From Laburnicola sp. R22_1 (Eukaryota > Ascomycota > Dothideomycetes > Pleosporales > Didymosphaeriaceae), in NCBI GenBank assembly GCA_014281115.1, contig JACONQ010000009.1, positions 1,302,001-1,366,000 of the forward strand: a stretch of 64,000 nucleotides of DNA. The letters run 5' to 3'. The notes under the pieces are model-generated. The model had not been told where the DNA came from and did not search any database. It saw only the letters and a program-made list of their open reading frames with translations. The position numbers were made by a program, and so were the translations under genes. Below, piece after piece: positions 1 to 10,521 of this stretch (its first letter is position 1; each line of letters begins with the position of its first letter).

Positions 1-2460
1 GGTGTACTATAGATTGTTAGGCTTAATTATAAGTCTTAGTCTAAAGCAACTTACCTTGCAGATTTCCTTTGTTCTCACCTTTATTGCAAAGCGACCTTAT
101 TTGCAGGCTATTAGCTTCTTAATATTTTATTTTGCTAATTAATAGTAGAATTGTGCTTTCTAAGCTAATTATATCTAATTAATATATCTTCTTCTCTAAA
201 ATTTATAATATTAATTTATTGTTAGTTCTTTAGTTTAGTAAGCTCTAGTAATACCTTTTAGGTCTTAAGGCATATTACGCTATCCCTATATTCTAGTAGT
301 GTGTTATCTATAAGCACAACTTTTACTAGTTTTAGCTTATTCTAATAGGGTATATTATATTCTTCTACTATTTATAGTAATATAAAGGTCTACTTAGTGC
401 CGCTATTTATAAGCGTGCAAATCTTATATTCTTGCACTAGTATATTTATCTTTAGGCGCGTTTATGCGTTATAGTATATCTTATAAATAGTTATTAATTT
501 GCTCTTACTAGCGTAACCCTATTACTAAAAGCTTCCTAGTTTTTTGTTAGTTTTAGACCCCTTAGAAACTATTCTACGCCCTATTTGTTCTTAAGGTGTA
601 TTTAACACTAGTTTTTATAACATCCTATTTATAATATAGTTGCATATTATTACTACTATAGTACCTTATAAAGGGCTTTATTAGGTGGGAAGTATCTTGC
701 TAATTCCTTTATTTCTTAATAATATTAGTAGTTGTCCTTGTTATACTTTGTCTAAGGTTTATTTAAATAAGGGTCTATATCTATATCTTAATACTATTAC
801 TTATAATAGTTTTGTGAATTTCCTATACGCTAGTCTTCTTCCTTATTTATATTACTATTCTAGTGTTTTTAGCAATTCCATATCTAACACTTCTAAGGCT
901 TTAGGTGCCTATATTTAGGTTAATATCTACTAGTCAATGCTTTTTCCTACTTATAGGTATGTTTTAAGCATTACTTTTAGTTATAGTCTATCTATTCTAG
1001 TAAATTATTATATTCTTCCTTCTGTCTAACCTTATAGTTTTCTTAATTATAGAGTGCTTTGTCTATATTTCCTTCTTTTAGTTTTACTAGCTACTATCTT
1101 ATTGCGTGCTTATGCGTCCTATATGTTTTGTAGGTATTATTATAGTATTAGTACTATCTAAGTAGCTTGTGCTAGTCCTTCTAATCCTATTAATAGTGAA
1201 TATAGTAAGGACTCTTATTTTTTCTATAGGCTAGTTACGTTCCGCATTCTTCCATAGTAATTAGGAAATAGTTTTAATAGCTAGGCTATTAGGCTACAAT
1301 TTCTTAGGCCTTTTTATACTTTTTATAGTATTTGTTATTAACTACTATTTTATATTCTGTCTAGTTAAGAGCCGCGTACTTTTTATTTAGGTTTAGTAGT
1401 GTTATTTCTTTGTAGAATTTAATTATTTCTACCCTAACTACTCTAGCTCTACAAATTCTTTGCTCCTCTAAGTAGTTTTACTTAAAATAGCCTTATTTGC
1501 TATATACTAGATATGCGTAGTTATTATAGAGTCTCTGTCTTTCTTCTTTTAATAAGCTATTGCCTTTTTAAGATTCCTTAGGTGGATTCTTCCTTTTAGA
1601 AGACCCCTTTTCCTAGACCTTATTAGTTATAATAATATTTTTGTTAGCGTTATAGTACTGCTTTTGGCTTTAGGTTTACGTTTGTCTTTAGATAGGGCTT
1701 CGCTACCCCTTTCCTTTCTAATACTTATTTTTATAGGCGATTATTAATGCGTGCTATAAGTTTAATTGCCTTTGCTAAGTTTTTTAGTTGGTTATAGTAG
1801 ATTAGTGCGTCCTTTACGCTGTCCTTTAGCCTATAGTAGTATATAGCTTTGTAGGCATTATTATTCTAATCTACTACTGCCTAGAGTTGTCTAAACGTAG
1901 ATGCGTACTTGTTAACTAATATTATTTATTGTAGCTATTGTAGTTATTATTCTACTCTTTGCTTTTTGTCTACTTTTTTAAATATAACACTTATTTGTTT
2001 TTTAAAGCTATTCTAGTTCTTAAATAATACCTTAGTTTCCTTTTTAATGTTACCTGTGTTTAAGTATTATAACTAATTATTAATATAAGACTAGATCTAA
2101 GTGGCTGTCCTATCCTTTATGTGTATGCTTACTGCTAGCACTTTGTCTTATTCTGTGGGCAATAAGAGACTGTTAAACCAATAGAATAGTTTTATCTACG
2201 TAAGGAAGGTCCTTAACCCCTATTATTATTATACTTCTTAATAGCAATGCGAATATTTTGCTTTGCCTTTTCCCTAGCTGCTATAGCAACCCCTTTTAAC
2301 TCTACTCTCTTTTCATTTAGCTTTGCGATTCTTGCTTACAAAGCTATAATTATCTGCGCTAGGTTTATTATAGATCCTCCTATAGCACTGCTAGCTAGGG
2401 CTGCTTATTATAGGGTTAGAGTTGCTATTATTAATTGTTGTCTTAAAACCTATTAGGTAG
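1..2460 (-). pseudogene. RIP-degraded Gypsy-type gag/pol relic, cut by left edge
   Basis: Read on the minus strand, about 2110 down to 1730 gives a retrotransposon Gag-like stretch: a segment reading NKYASTFRQL, then YYYRLKDSVKDALIYY, then an LAKAIKLIARINNRL ending. This is the layout of Gypsy capsid domains, in which a 'FYxGLKDxVKD' helix precedes 'AxRIDNRL'. About 1530-1455 corresponds to the zinc knuckle, but its Cys and His positions now read Tyr (TGC->TAC, CAC->TAC). Stops occur every few codons, almost all TAG or TAA. The pol part would lie toward and beyond the left edge. A TGTAAC terminus at 2986 (minus-strand start) may be the 5' LTR end, but no partner LTR is visible. Family assignment rests on pattern recognition of a decayed frame. 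Confidence 0.55.
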
Positions 2461-2986
2461 TTAAAGTGTTAATATAAGGTTACGTACCTTATTCTAGTCT
2501 AAATTAGGGGAGGTAGGGTAACTTAGAGTGATTGTGCTAGTAATCTATAGGAGAGATTAAGTAGAAAGTTAACTATCTTGTGTAAGACTCTTCTAATTCT
2601 AAATAAGATAGAATAACTAGTACTAATCTATATAGGAGATAGTACTATAAAGAGAATTAACTACAAAGATTTAAACCTAAGGAGATTCCCTAGATCTATA
2701 TAGTCCTAATCTTTATAGTCTAGAAGCTCCTTCTTACCTCTGCCTACTAGTTTAATAGAGCTTCTATTCTGCCTACTAGCTTCTACTATATCTACTAGCT
2801 AAGGCTAACTTTTAGTTTAGCTATTAACTTTTACCTCTTAGAGCTACTAAGATTAGCTTCTATTTTCCTTATATAATGTCTTTGCTAATTCGCCCTACGT
2901 ATTACACTACTACTACTTAGTATTTCTGCCTATAATTTCCCTTTAACTATAAGTGTCTAGTTTTAGCGCGTGTATTATCTGTTACA
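2461..2986 (-). repeat. Possible LTR/leader of the Gypsy relic
   Basis: AT-rich, stop-riddled DNA upstream (minus strand) of the gag relic. It would begin with TGTAAC at 2986 if it is an LTR. No second copy lies in the window, so this is an inference from position only. Confidence 0.25.
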
Positions 2987-2994
2987 TTGTAACA

Positions 2995-3110
2995 CCTAGC
3001 CTAATCTATTTTACTACTTTACTTTTTTTTAATATATTTTTAGCACATCTATAGCTTTTTCTTATAGTGTTGTACTGTACACTAAAAGGTCTACAATATT
3101 TTTCTTCCTA
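2995..3110 (+). repeat. Repeat family Z, copy 1
   Basis: Shares with 7430-7570, 21380-21510, 22035-22180 (inverted), 41465-41610 (inverted) and 58266-58347 a core of about 110 bp: a T-run, then (in the least mutated copy) GCGTTTTTAGCATACCCACAGC-like sequence, then CTAAAAGGTCTGC and a TTTCTCTTTC end. The 21380 copy keeps CA/TG dinucleotides lost elsewhere and is closest to the ancestral sequence. No coding potential seen. Confidence 0.6.
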
Positions 3111-3215
3111 ATAATAATAGTAGTTATTCCTTCTACTATTATATATATAGAAAAGTATTTTAAGATGTTAATAAAAAAGGTTAACGTATTAGCTTAAGCT
3201 TGCTAAGCAAGCTTA
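3098..3215 (+). repeat. Fragment of foldback element F
   Basis: Matches one arm plus the central palindrome of the complete foldback element at about 9018-9334. The shared part includes the arm with TAGTTATTCCTTCTACTATTAT and the centre AAGCTTGCT-A-AGCAAGCTT. Only one arm is present and it is RIP-mutated. Confidence 0.55.
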
Positions 3216-3289
3216 GCATACTTATACTAACTAAAAATTCTATATATAAAATATAGTAAGGCTATATTACTATACTATAGTTTAAAGTA

Positions 3290-4240
3290 GAGAGAGAAGG
3301 TATAAAATAGTACTAGTGCTATACTACTGTAACTGTTATCTTTCTTTTTTACTATTATCTTTAACGATATTACTAAAAGTAATAGCTATATTAGTAGGTT
3401 TATACTACTTATAAGTAATATATACTAAGTAAGAAGCTTATATATACTATAAGTATACTAATATTCTATTTCTATATTAAAATTAACCTTAATAAGGCTT
3501 TTACTATTACTTTATTTTTTACTATTTTTCTAAACCTTAATACTAATACTACTATTAACACTACCTAAAAGTATACTCTAATAATCTATTTACTTAAAAT
3601 TACTAGGTCTATACTAGAGTACTACTTTATTTAGAAAATTATTAATAGATTAAAGTAGAAAATATACCTTAGCCTATATAAGGCAGTTCTAGTATACTAG
3701 TTAAACTAGTAATAAATTAGTAACTTAAGGTATAAGAAGTATATAAAGTTCTTATTATAGTTTCTTATATTACTACTAGTTAGAAAGGTAGCAATAAAGA
3801 ATAAGATTAACGGGAAAAATAAGAAATTTACTAATAAGTTACTAGGAAAAGAAAGTATTGCGTAGATACGCTAGATTCTTATAATTATAGTATTAGATAA
3901 GCGTAATATATAAGGATACTATATAAGTATACTATATAAATATAGTGTATAAATATAATGTAATTACTAATAATAGTAAAAGAGTAAGAGTTAGTGTACT
4001 ATACACACTTTAAGTAAATTTAATAAGTATTAAAGTACTTATAGATATTAGGCAAATGCGTAGTTAACTAGTTTATTAAACTATTATTATATTAGTAGAG
4101 ACTAAGAGTAAACTATATTTTTAGGCGCTATACTAGAGCGGCCTTTCTATTCTAACCTATATAGGCTTAAATTATAAAAGAGGGTTAAAAAGGGTGATTA
4201 TCACTAAATAAATAATACAACTAAAGATAATTATAAAAAG
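3290..4240 (+). pseudogene. Unknown coding repeat W, copy 1 (degraded)
   Basis: One of at least five copies of a repeat whose forward reading keeps a recognisable peptide pattern despite RIP: around 3600-3660 it reads like ILEYYFI-KIINR, matching ILEFYSIYKIIIYRR at about 10130-10180 and LEFYSIY on the minus strand at 19401-19430. Conservation of the same frame in independently decayed copies suggests the ancestor encoded a protein. I do not recognise the family. Interrupted by many TAG/TAA codons. Confidence 0.45.
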
Positions 4241-4570
4241 AGTAATATTTTAACTGTAAGAAGTTTTTATATAACGTTAAGCTTTTTAAATAACTTTCTA
4301 AATATAGAGGCCGCCTTTATAATGACTTAAATAAATATAAAAACTTAATAATATTATTATTTACTAGAAGGGCAATTATAAACCGACTTTTAGTCTTAAC
4401 TAAGACTTATAGGCACTTTATAGTTAGATTACATAATTAAATTTTTTTAATTTTAGGAATAATATAGTTATAGATTTATATAATAGATATCTTACATAGA
4501 GCTGCTATATAGAAAAATAGACTATAGCTAGTTATTTCCTTTACTAAAGTATAGTTACGGAATGTAGCTT
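4241..4570. other. RIP-affected intergenic DNA
   Basis: TA-rich, no gene or repeat terminus seen. Composition changes abruptly at about 4570 to normal, CA/TG-containing sequence, marking the left edge of the gene island. Confidence 0.5.
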
Positions 4571-5388
4571 TATTCACAAAAAAACAGTGCAGGGGATAGC
4601 TGAGGCCGACAATGTTAACAGGGTAGACGGCGTTAAAATCTAACACCGGAACTATCCAATAAACTTTGCAGTTTCTCGCACGCGAAGCAAGCGTGGGGCA
4701 GGAGAAGAGCCCCTACTCCGAATGATCTGCTCTCGGTAACTTCTGAGGTGGCTCGCTCCCATTTTGCGAAGGGGAAGGATCGTTTGGCGAAGACTTTGGG
4801 CGTCCGACTCGAGACAGGACGACTAGGTCTGACATTGGTCCGGGCTACGTAGCGTAGTGTCAGTGCTTACCACGCCTTTCGAAGTTGCAGGTGCAGGGTC
4901 AAGTCATGCAACGGCAGATGAGGGGCTCGTCGCACGCGGCGCCGTCTCCAAGCACAAACCAAGATGTGCGCCAAGGTGTAGCATCCCCGGGTTTGCCATG
5001 TGGCACAGGCTCGCGGACCTGGGCCTGGAGCAGGGCGATTGGATGCAGATCAGACCGCTAGACCGTAAAGGACCTAGCCTCACTGCGCACTGACCTTGCG
5101 CGTCCCCTTGGAGCATTCCTTGAAAGCTTGGTATTTTGGGGATAGGTGAACAGAGAGAAAGGCCCTGAGTCTGTGAAGGGCGCATGAGTAGAGATCACGA
5201 ACGTTCGGCAAACCTTCAAATGCGCCCGTGGCGCTCTCCACCAATCTAAGGGCGTTTACATTTCGGAGAGAACCCGGCGCCAGCAAAGGTGGTTGGTTCA
5301 GGCTAGATATAATTATCCCACCTGTTTCTCCGCATATGAATTGATCCAATAACCCTATGAACTTCTTCTGTCCCTTAAATTACCCAGA
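4571..5388. other. Non-RIP island upstream of rhodopsin-domain gene
   Basis: Balanced composition. Short open frames occur on both strands (for example 4857-5093 plus and 4904-5185 minus) but they overlap each other, lack recognisable domains and show no intron logic, so none is called. The last few hundred bases probably include the promoter of the gene starting at 5389; no TATA or other motif stands out. Confidence 0.4.
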
Positions 5389-6382
5389 ATGGAAAGTCAC
5401 CGGCCTGAGATCTACATTTCTTGCAGCATTACTCTTTTCGCAAGTACCATAAGTCTGATCCTGAGACTCATAGCGAGAAGAACGACGAAGCTTAATTTGT
5501 GGTGGGATGACTATTTTGCTATTGCGGCCTGGGTGAGTGCGGATGAGTCTTTTTACTGAACATCGTGCTAAAACTTGCGTGCAGGTATTCGCAGCAGGAG
5601 CAACAATATTGGTTCTATTTTGTAAGCATTCCTACTATTTCAGACCGTTTATCTCTACTAACTAGTCAAGGGGTACCGCTTGGCCTTGGACTGCATTTGG
5701 AAGATGTTGCTCGGTTAAGACACCAGTCGATAAATGATACCATCTCCCATACTCTCCGGACTCTTTGGATTTCCGATTATATTTATTCCTTTTCACTCGG
5801 TTTCACGAAGATATCGATCCTCTGCTTCTACGGGCGCATGTTTAGACACTGCAGGACGAAATTGGCAATCCAGGTTCTAGGCGTAATGTCAGTTGCGTGG
5901 ATTTGTATGAGGGTAAGGTCCGAATCTGAATAAACAGGCGAGGAAGAGAATAAATAGCTAACCTCCTTAGGTGATCTTGACCACTATTCAGTGTCTTCCC
6001 GTCCAGGCGTACTGGGACCTAACAATCACGGACAAATATTGCCCTATCCAGTCCACGAAATTCTTCACCGGATCCGTTAGCACACACCTATCTATCGAAA
6101 TCGCGATAATTTTCTTGCCTGTAAGGAAGATTTGGCAGCTGCAGCTCCCGACGACACAGAAAATCGGAATTGGAGCTGTGTTTATGTCGGGCATATTGTT
6201 GGTATCCTAAAAATAAGGCTGGGTGTGTATTAACTGTTTATAGCATCTGTGCTTCGTCGGTTGTGCAACTTGTAACAGTTTTAACGCATGATGCCAACTC
6301 TACCGACGTCACCTGGAATTTGGCCCCTATTATTATATGGGCTGTTGTGGAAATGAACCTGGCCTGTTTTGCGAGTACTTGA
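5389..6382 (+). CDS. Fungal rhodopsin-domain (SAT4/PTH11-like) integral membrane protein, multi-exon, 3' end doubtful
   Basis: Exon 1 (5389-5532) encodes 48 residues: a hydrophobic helix (ITLFASTISLILRLIA) followed by the family signature NLWWDDYFAIAAW. Intron 1 is 5533-5584 (GTGAGT...CAG), after which VFAAGATILVLF continues. A GTAAGC near 5622 marks a second splice region whose exact ends I could not fix. Then come GLGLHLEDV, a long helix-rich exon with SFSLGFTKISILCFYGRMF, intron 3 (5913-5970, GTAAGG...TAG with a CTAAC branch site, in phase), CLPVQAYWDL, and STHLSIEIAIIFLPVRKIW. A fourth intron at 6198-6243 restores frame into CASSVVQLVTVL and a final helix WNLAPIIIWAVVEMNLACFAS. These are the landmarks of Pfam Fung_rhodopsin: D(D)YF, GLGxH, W, WN and an E-x-N-x-x-C-near-LRP end. 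The frame stops at TGA (6380-6382) just where family members continue with a Cys-x-P-x-x-RP motif, so the copy may be truncated or its tail may lie in a further exon. Family proteins have seven helices in the plasma membrane; some act as surface sensors. Function here is unknown. Confidence 0.65.
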
Positions 6383-6893
6383 CCCCTTTTGTCGACTTCG
6401 GATCCCGATCTTAGCGGACTAAGCTTACCCTTCTTGTAGTTTCTCTACCTCTACTACGACCTATCTACGTTGTTTACATACGCCAAAAATCCCTCACCAA
6501 CAGGACTTCCTATGGCGATCATATGAGCCGTTCTGGCCGTTCTGGACGCCCGCACAGGTCGGGCGACATGCTACGAGTCGGAGAGACGGAGGAAGGAGAC
6601 TCTACCTATGAACTCACGGCTGATATCATGAAAAGTGAACATGACTGTCATTCCGTACGCGGCGGGCAAAAGGGAACAACAAAGACTGTGGTTGGACAAT
6701 CGTGACATTTCGAAAGACGCCAGCAAAGCGGCGCAAGTACAATGCGCCCCATGCCGAGCTACGGAAAGGGACTGCTCCGAGAGTTGCCTTCCAACCTTAT
6801 GAGTCTAGGGCTGTGGGGGGGCTTTTGGTTGCTGTAAGGGTGTTACTAGGGCACCTAGTAGATAGAGAGACAGAATAGGGTAATATTAGGAGG
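6383..6893 (+). other. Possible C-terminal tail exon of the rhodopsin-domain gene, then spacer
   Basis: 6523-6705 is open and encodes a polar, Ser/Arg/Glu-rich peptide (GDMLRVGETEEGDSTYEL...) resembling the cytoplasmic tails of SAT4-like proteins, so it could be the last exon if a splice removes 6380-6520. I see no convincing donor. From about 6710 the sequence has no gene. A G-run lies at 6815-6821 just before the MITE. Confidence 0.3.
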
Positions 6894-7317
6894 TAGGCTG
6901 GCAAATGGGTATAGGTTGGGTTGGGGTTAGGGTCTTACGTAATCTAACCCAACCCCAACCTAACCCTACTTACGTAAGACCTTAACCCTAACCTAACCCT
7001 AGATTATGTAAGACCCTACCTTAACCTTACCCTAGGGTACCTATTTAGTCTATAATAAATAGCTATTATAATTAATTAAAAATATATTTTAAATAATATT
7101 AAATTAAGTTAAATTAAGCTAGGATCTTATATAATTAGACTAGGGTCTTATATAATTAAGTTAGGTTAGGTTAGATTAGGTTTAGGGTCTTATATAATTA
7201 ACCTAACCTATACCTAAGGTCTGTGCGACCTAACCTAACCTATACTACCTAAGGTCTATACAACCCTAACCTAACTCTATACCTAAGCTAGGTATCCCGA
7301 ACCCATTTACCAGCCTA
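6894..7317. mobile_element. hAT-type MITE with telomere-like interior, copy 1
   Basis: 424 bp, terminal inverted repeats TAGGCTGGCAAATGGG (left) and the complement of CCCATTTACCAGCCTA (right). Flanked by 8-bp duplications TTAGGAGG (6886-6893) and TTAGAAAG (7318-7325) that differ by two G-to-A changes, the RIP direction. TIRs starting TAGG(N)TGG with 8-bp duplications are characteristic of hAT transposons. The interior carries runs of GGTTAGGG / CCCTAACC joined by CTTACGTAA. No coding capacity. Confidence 0.85.
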
Positions 7318-7570
7318 TTAGAAAGTGGGTTTATGCTATGTAGGCAGCAGTCGCGCGTTATATTATTGTTAACTTTAGTACCTAGTATATCTTATAATTA
7401 ACTACCTTATTATTAGTATAAGGGGCCGATTTGCACGTGCTAATAAACAGTCCCTACCTAGCCTAATCTATATTACTACTTTACCTTTTTTTAATATATT
7501 TTTAGTATACGTATAGCTTTTTCTTATAGCGTTATACTATACACTAAAAGGTCTGCAATATTTCTCTTTC
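7318..7570. repeat. Repeat family Z/V segment, copy 2
   Basis: 7440-7570 is a Z copy. The preceding 7330-7440 is the inverted counterpart of 41615-41720 and 22180-22270 (shared GTAGTTAATTATAAGAT and the TTTGCACGTG junction), so Z and its neighbour V travel together in several places. Confidence 0.55.
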
Positions 7571-8634
7571 TAATACTAGAAGGTGGGTAGTAATAAAATA
7601 AATTACTACTTACTCTTATCTAAAGTAAAAGGGATTTTTATTTAACTTTTAGCTAGGCTTAAAAAAGCTACTATAGTATAATATTTTATTAAGCTATTTA
7701 AGTAGTAAAAGAGCATTATATTATCCCTATTCTAAGATTAACCTAACGTACCTTACGACGAGCGGCCTACACGGGCGAGTAGTCTACCTATACTAATATC
7801 CTACTAAAACTTATACTCTTTTATATAGTATAAAATATATTAATTTACTAATATATAACTTACTTATATAAAGATTAAGGGTCGTATTGTTTATTTAGTA
7901 TTAATTACCCTTTTTAATCCCCTTTTTTTAATTTAAGCCTGCGTAGGTTGGGATAGAAAGGCCGCTCTAGTCTAGCGCCTAAAAATATAGTCTACTTCTA
8001 GTCTCTACTAATATAATAATAGTTTATAAGAATAGTTTATAAACTATATACTTACCTTACTATCTATAAGCGCTCTAATGCCTACTAAATTTACTTAAAG
8101 TGTATATAGTAAACTAACTTATTTTATTATTACTATTATTAGCAATTGCGCCGCTTATGCGTTGCGCGTATTTAACGCTATAATAAATATAAGAATATAA
8201 TGCATCTATATAATAGTCTTCTCCCCTAGTAACTTATTAATAAATACCTTCTTCTCTTGTTTTTTAATCTTGTCGCCCTCTATTACTACCTTTCTAACTA
8301 GTAGTAATATAAAAAACTATAGTAGGAACTCTATATATCTATTATTGCGCCTTTAGTTACTAATCTATTACTAGTCTAACTAGTATACTAGAACTGCCTT
8401 ATATAGGATAAGGTATACCTTTTACTTTAACCTATTAATAATTGTCTAGATAGAGTGGTATTTTAGTATAGGCCTAGTAACTTTAAGTAGATAGATTAAA
8501 GCGTACTTTTAGGCGGCGTTAACTACAATTTTAGTATTAGGGCTTAGAAGAATAGTAGGAAATAGAGTAATAGCGATAGATAATATCTTATTAAGGTTAC
8601 CTTTAATATAGAGATAGAGCATTAGTATACCTAT
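7571..8634 (-). pseudogene. Unknown coding repeat W, copy 2 (degraded, inverted)
   Basis: Reverse-complement relative of the W copy at 3290-4240. Shared segments include the AAGGCAGTTCTAGTATACTAG stretch (3690 and, inverted, about 8380) and the end with GGCCGC next to a rearranged spacer (4140 and 7960). Heavily RIP-mutated. Interrupted at 8634 by the solo LTR. Confidence 0.45.
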
Positions 8635-8831
8635 TGTAAGGGATCACTCAAGGCATTAAAGGTTAAAATCAAGAAGTTGATTTTACTAAGATATCGAGGT
8701 GGCGTATAAAGACTGTTAACAGCTGCCTTATATACCCACACGTAGCCGAGGCGCTAATGCCTAATCGGGTAAGGTTCCGGGGCTCGGCGGAACCTTCCGC
8801 CGGGCGCGCCGCACCTCAGGAATCCCTAACA
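8635..8831. mobile_element. Solo LTR, 197 bp, perfect 5-bp duplication
   Basis: Starts TGTAAGGGATC and ends GGATTCCTGAGG-complementary sequence ...AATCCCTAACA, giving short inverted termini. Flanked on both sides by CCTAT (8630-8634 and 8832-8836). Normal GC content and abundant CA/TG dinucleotides contrast with the RIP-flattened W copy it interrupts. This is what remains after LTR-LTR recombination of a retrotransposon. No matching internal region is in the window. Confidence 0.9.
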
Positions 8832-9017
8832 CCTATAATATATAAGCTTCTACTTAGCATATATCTTATAAGTAGCACAAACCTACTATTATAATAGCTA
8901 TTACTTCTAGTAATATCTTTAGGAATAATAGTAAAAGAAAGAGATAATAGTTATAATAAGTACCTTTTTATACTCCACCCTACTCTAAATTAGTATAGCG
9001 ATGTGGATTTACTATAT
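8832..9017. other. RIP-affected repeat debris
   Basis: AT-rich continuation of W-related sequence. No gene. Confidence 0.4.
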
Positions 9018-9334
9018 TTTGTATGGTTTTTTTGCGACTAAGCGGTTTCTAATAAAAATATTACAATAATAGCAATTATCCCTTCTACTATTATTAACAC
9101 AGAAAAGCGTTTCAAGGTAATGTTAATAAAAAGGGGTTAGATTTTTTGTGCATAGATTTTTTTTTAGTTAGAGTAGGCGCGCTAAGCTTACTTAGCAAGC
9201 TTAGGCTAACGCGCTAACTCCTTTTTATTAAATACCTTAAAATGCTTTTTTGTGTTAATAATAGTAGGAGGAATAACTGCTATTATTATAATATTTTTAT
9301 TAGAAACTCCTTAGTCGCAAAAAACATATACAAA
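9018..9334. mobile_element. Foldback (long-TIR) MITE F, complete copy
   Basis: About 317 bp made almost entirely of two inverted arms of roughly 110-130 bp. The left arm starts TTTGTATGG...TTTGCGACTAAG and the right arm ends CTTAGTCGC...ATACAAA. They meet at a GC-richer palindromic core (GCGCGCTAAGCTTACTTAGC...GCTAACGCGC). No open reading frame. Flanking duplication not identified. Related fragments at 3098-3215 and 40880-41003. Confidence 0.75.
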
Positions 9335-9618
9335 GATTATTATCTTTTTATACTCTTTTTAATTACTAAGTAGGGGCCCTACTTTTTTTATTATATTATT
9401 TAAAATAAAAGCCTTTATTATTCTACTCCTAGGTAGATTTAATTAATACTATATAATTTTTTAAAAGAATTAGATTAGATAAAAATTAGTATATTCGAAT
9501 TTATATTATATAAGTATATAGTGGGGTGATATAAAAAAACTAATAATTTTTTATACTCTTTTTAAAATATAATAACTTACCTATTTAGTAATAAAAAAAT
9601 TATAGGATTTTTATATAT
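9335..9618. repeat. RIP-affected DNA with degraded S element (inverted)
   Basis: 9355-9465 is an inverted, mutated copy of the S element (it contains AATTACTAAGTAGGGG and CTCCTAGGTAG). The remainder is AT-rich without features. Confidence 0.5.
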
Positions 9619-9750
9619 GTGTTGTTAAATTATCTACCTAGGAGTAGAACGACAAAGGCTTTTATCCTAAATAACATAATAAAAAAGCAGAGCCCTCTGT
9701 TTAGTAATTAAAAAGAGCATAAAAGGTGCTTATAAAAAAGCGCGTTTAAA
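9619..9750 (+). mobile_element. S element, copy in W context
   Basis: Begins GTGTTGTTAAATTATCTACC and contains GTAGAACGACAAAGGCTTTTATC and TTTAGTAATTAAAAAGAGC, the S consensus. The same arrangement (S followed by CTTACTAAGTAAGTCTTAGC) occurs at 55387-55560 and, inverted, at 19810-20095, so this insertion predates duplication of the host repeat. Confidence 0.65.
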
Positions 9751-9879
9751 CTTACTAAGTAAGTCTTAGCGTATAAGCTTCTATAAGCAATTTTTTATAA
9801 AGAGGCTACTTAGAACTTTAGGAGAGGAATAAAATAGCTTTAGCGTTGCTATACTATAGTTATCTATTTCTATCCTTTA

Positions 9880-10521
9880 CTATTCTAATTATCACAAATA
9901 ATATAAGTTATATTAGTAGGTATATACTATTTCTTATAAATAGGAGAAGGGTAATATATACTAGATATACTATTACTTTATTACTATATTAAGGTTGTTC
10001 TTAATAGAATTTCTACTCTTTCTCTACACCCTACTATCTATCTAGGCATTAATATTATTTCTATAGAAGTACTTGCTATTGCTAAAAAGTACACACTAAA
10101 AATTCCCACTGCTACTACTAGGATAATACTAATACTAGAGTTCTATTCTATCTATAAGATAATTATTTATAGGAGACTAGTATACCTAACTATCTAGAAG
10201 GCGATTCTTATATGCTAGCTAGGTTAGTGACTTATCTAGTTCTTAAAAACTAAAAAGACTATATTCCCGCTCTAGTAGATATAATTACTCCTTATTAATA
10301 ATAGAATCCTCTAATAAGAGACGTAAAAAAAGGAGGATAATAAAGTTTTTATTAATAAGCTCTATTGTGGCAAGAGCGTTGCATAGATTTATAAAATTCT
10401 TCTAGCTATTATAATTATGTTAGCTTATCTAAGTAAGTACGCTGTGTAAGCAGCGTGCAAGCGTAGATAGTTAATAATACTAATAGTAATAATTTAGGTA
10501 GGCTATAAATAGTATAAGTAA
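9880..10521 (+). pseudogene. Unknown coding repeat W, copy 3 (left part)
   Basis: Best-preserved reading of W: about 10020-10240 gives a segment reading TIYLGIN, then EVLAIAKKYTLKIPTATT, then VLILEFYSIYKIIIYRRLVYLTI with an internal TAG, and continues with RIP-type stops. Nearly collinear with 55870-56381. Family unknown to me. Interrupted at 10522 by element X, resuming at 11768. Confidence 0.5.

Noticed and set aside
685..918. Short open frames in the AT-rich parts (e.g. 685-918, 2247-2456, 21391-21624, 46447-46632)
   Set aside because: They lack domain similarity, have composition set by RIP, and overlap repeats whose real coding strand is different.
6894..7317. True telomere or interstitial telomere scar
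   Set aside because: The repeat words are irregular, occur in both orientations, and are enclosed by hAT-type TIRs and an 8-bp duplication, so they are element interior.
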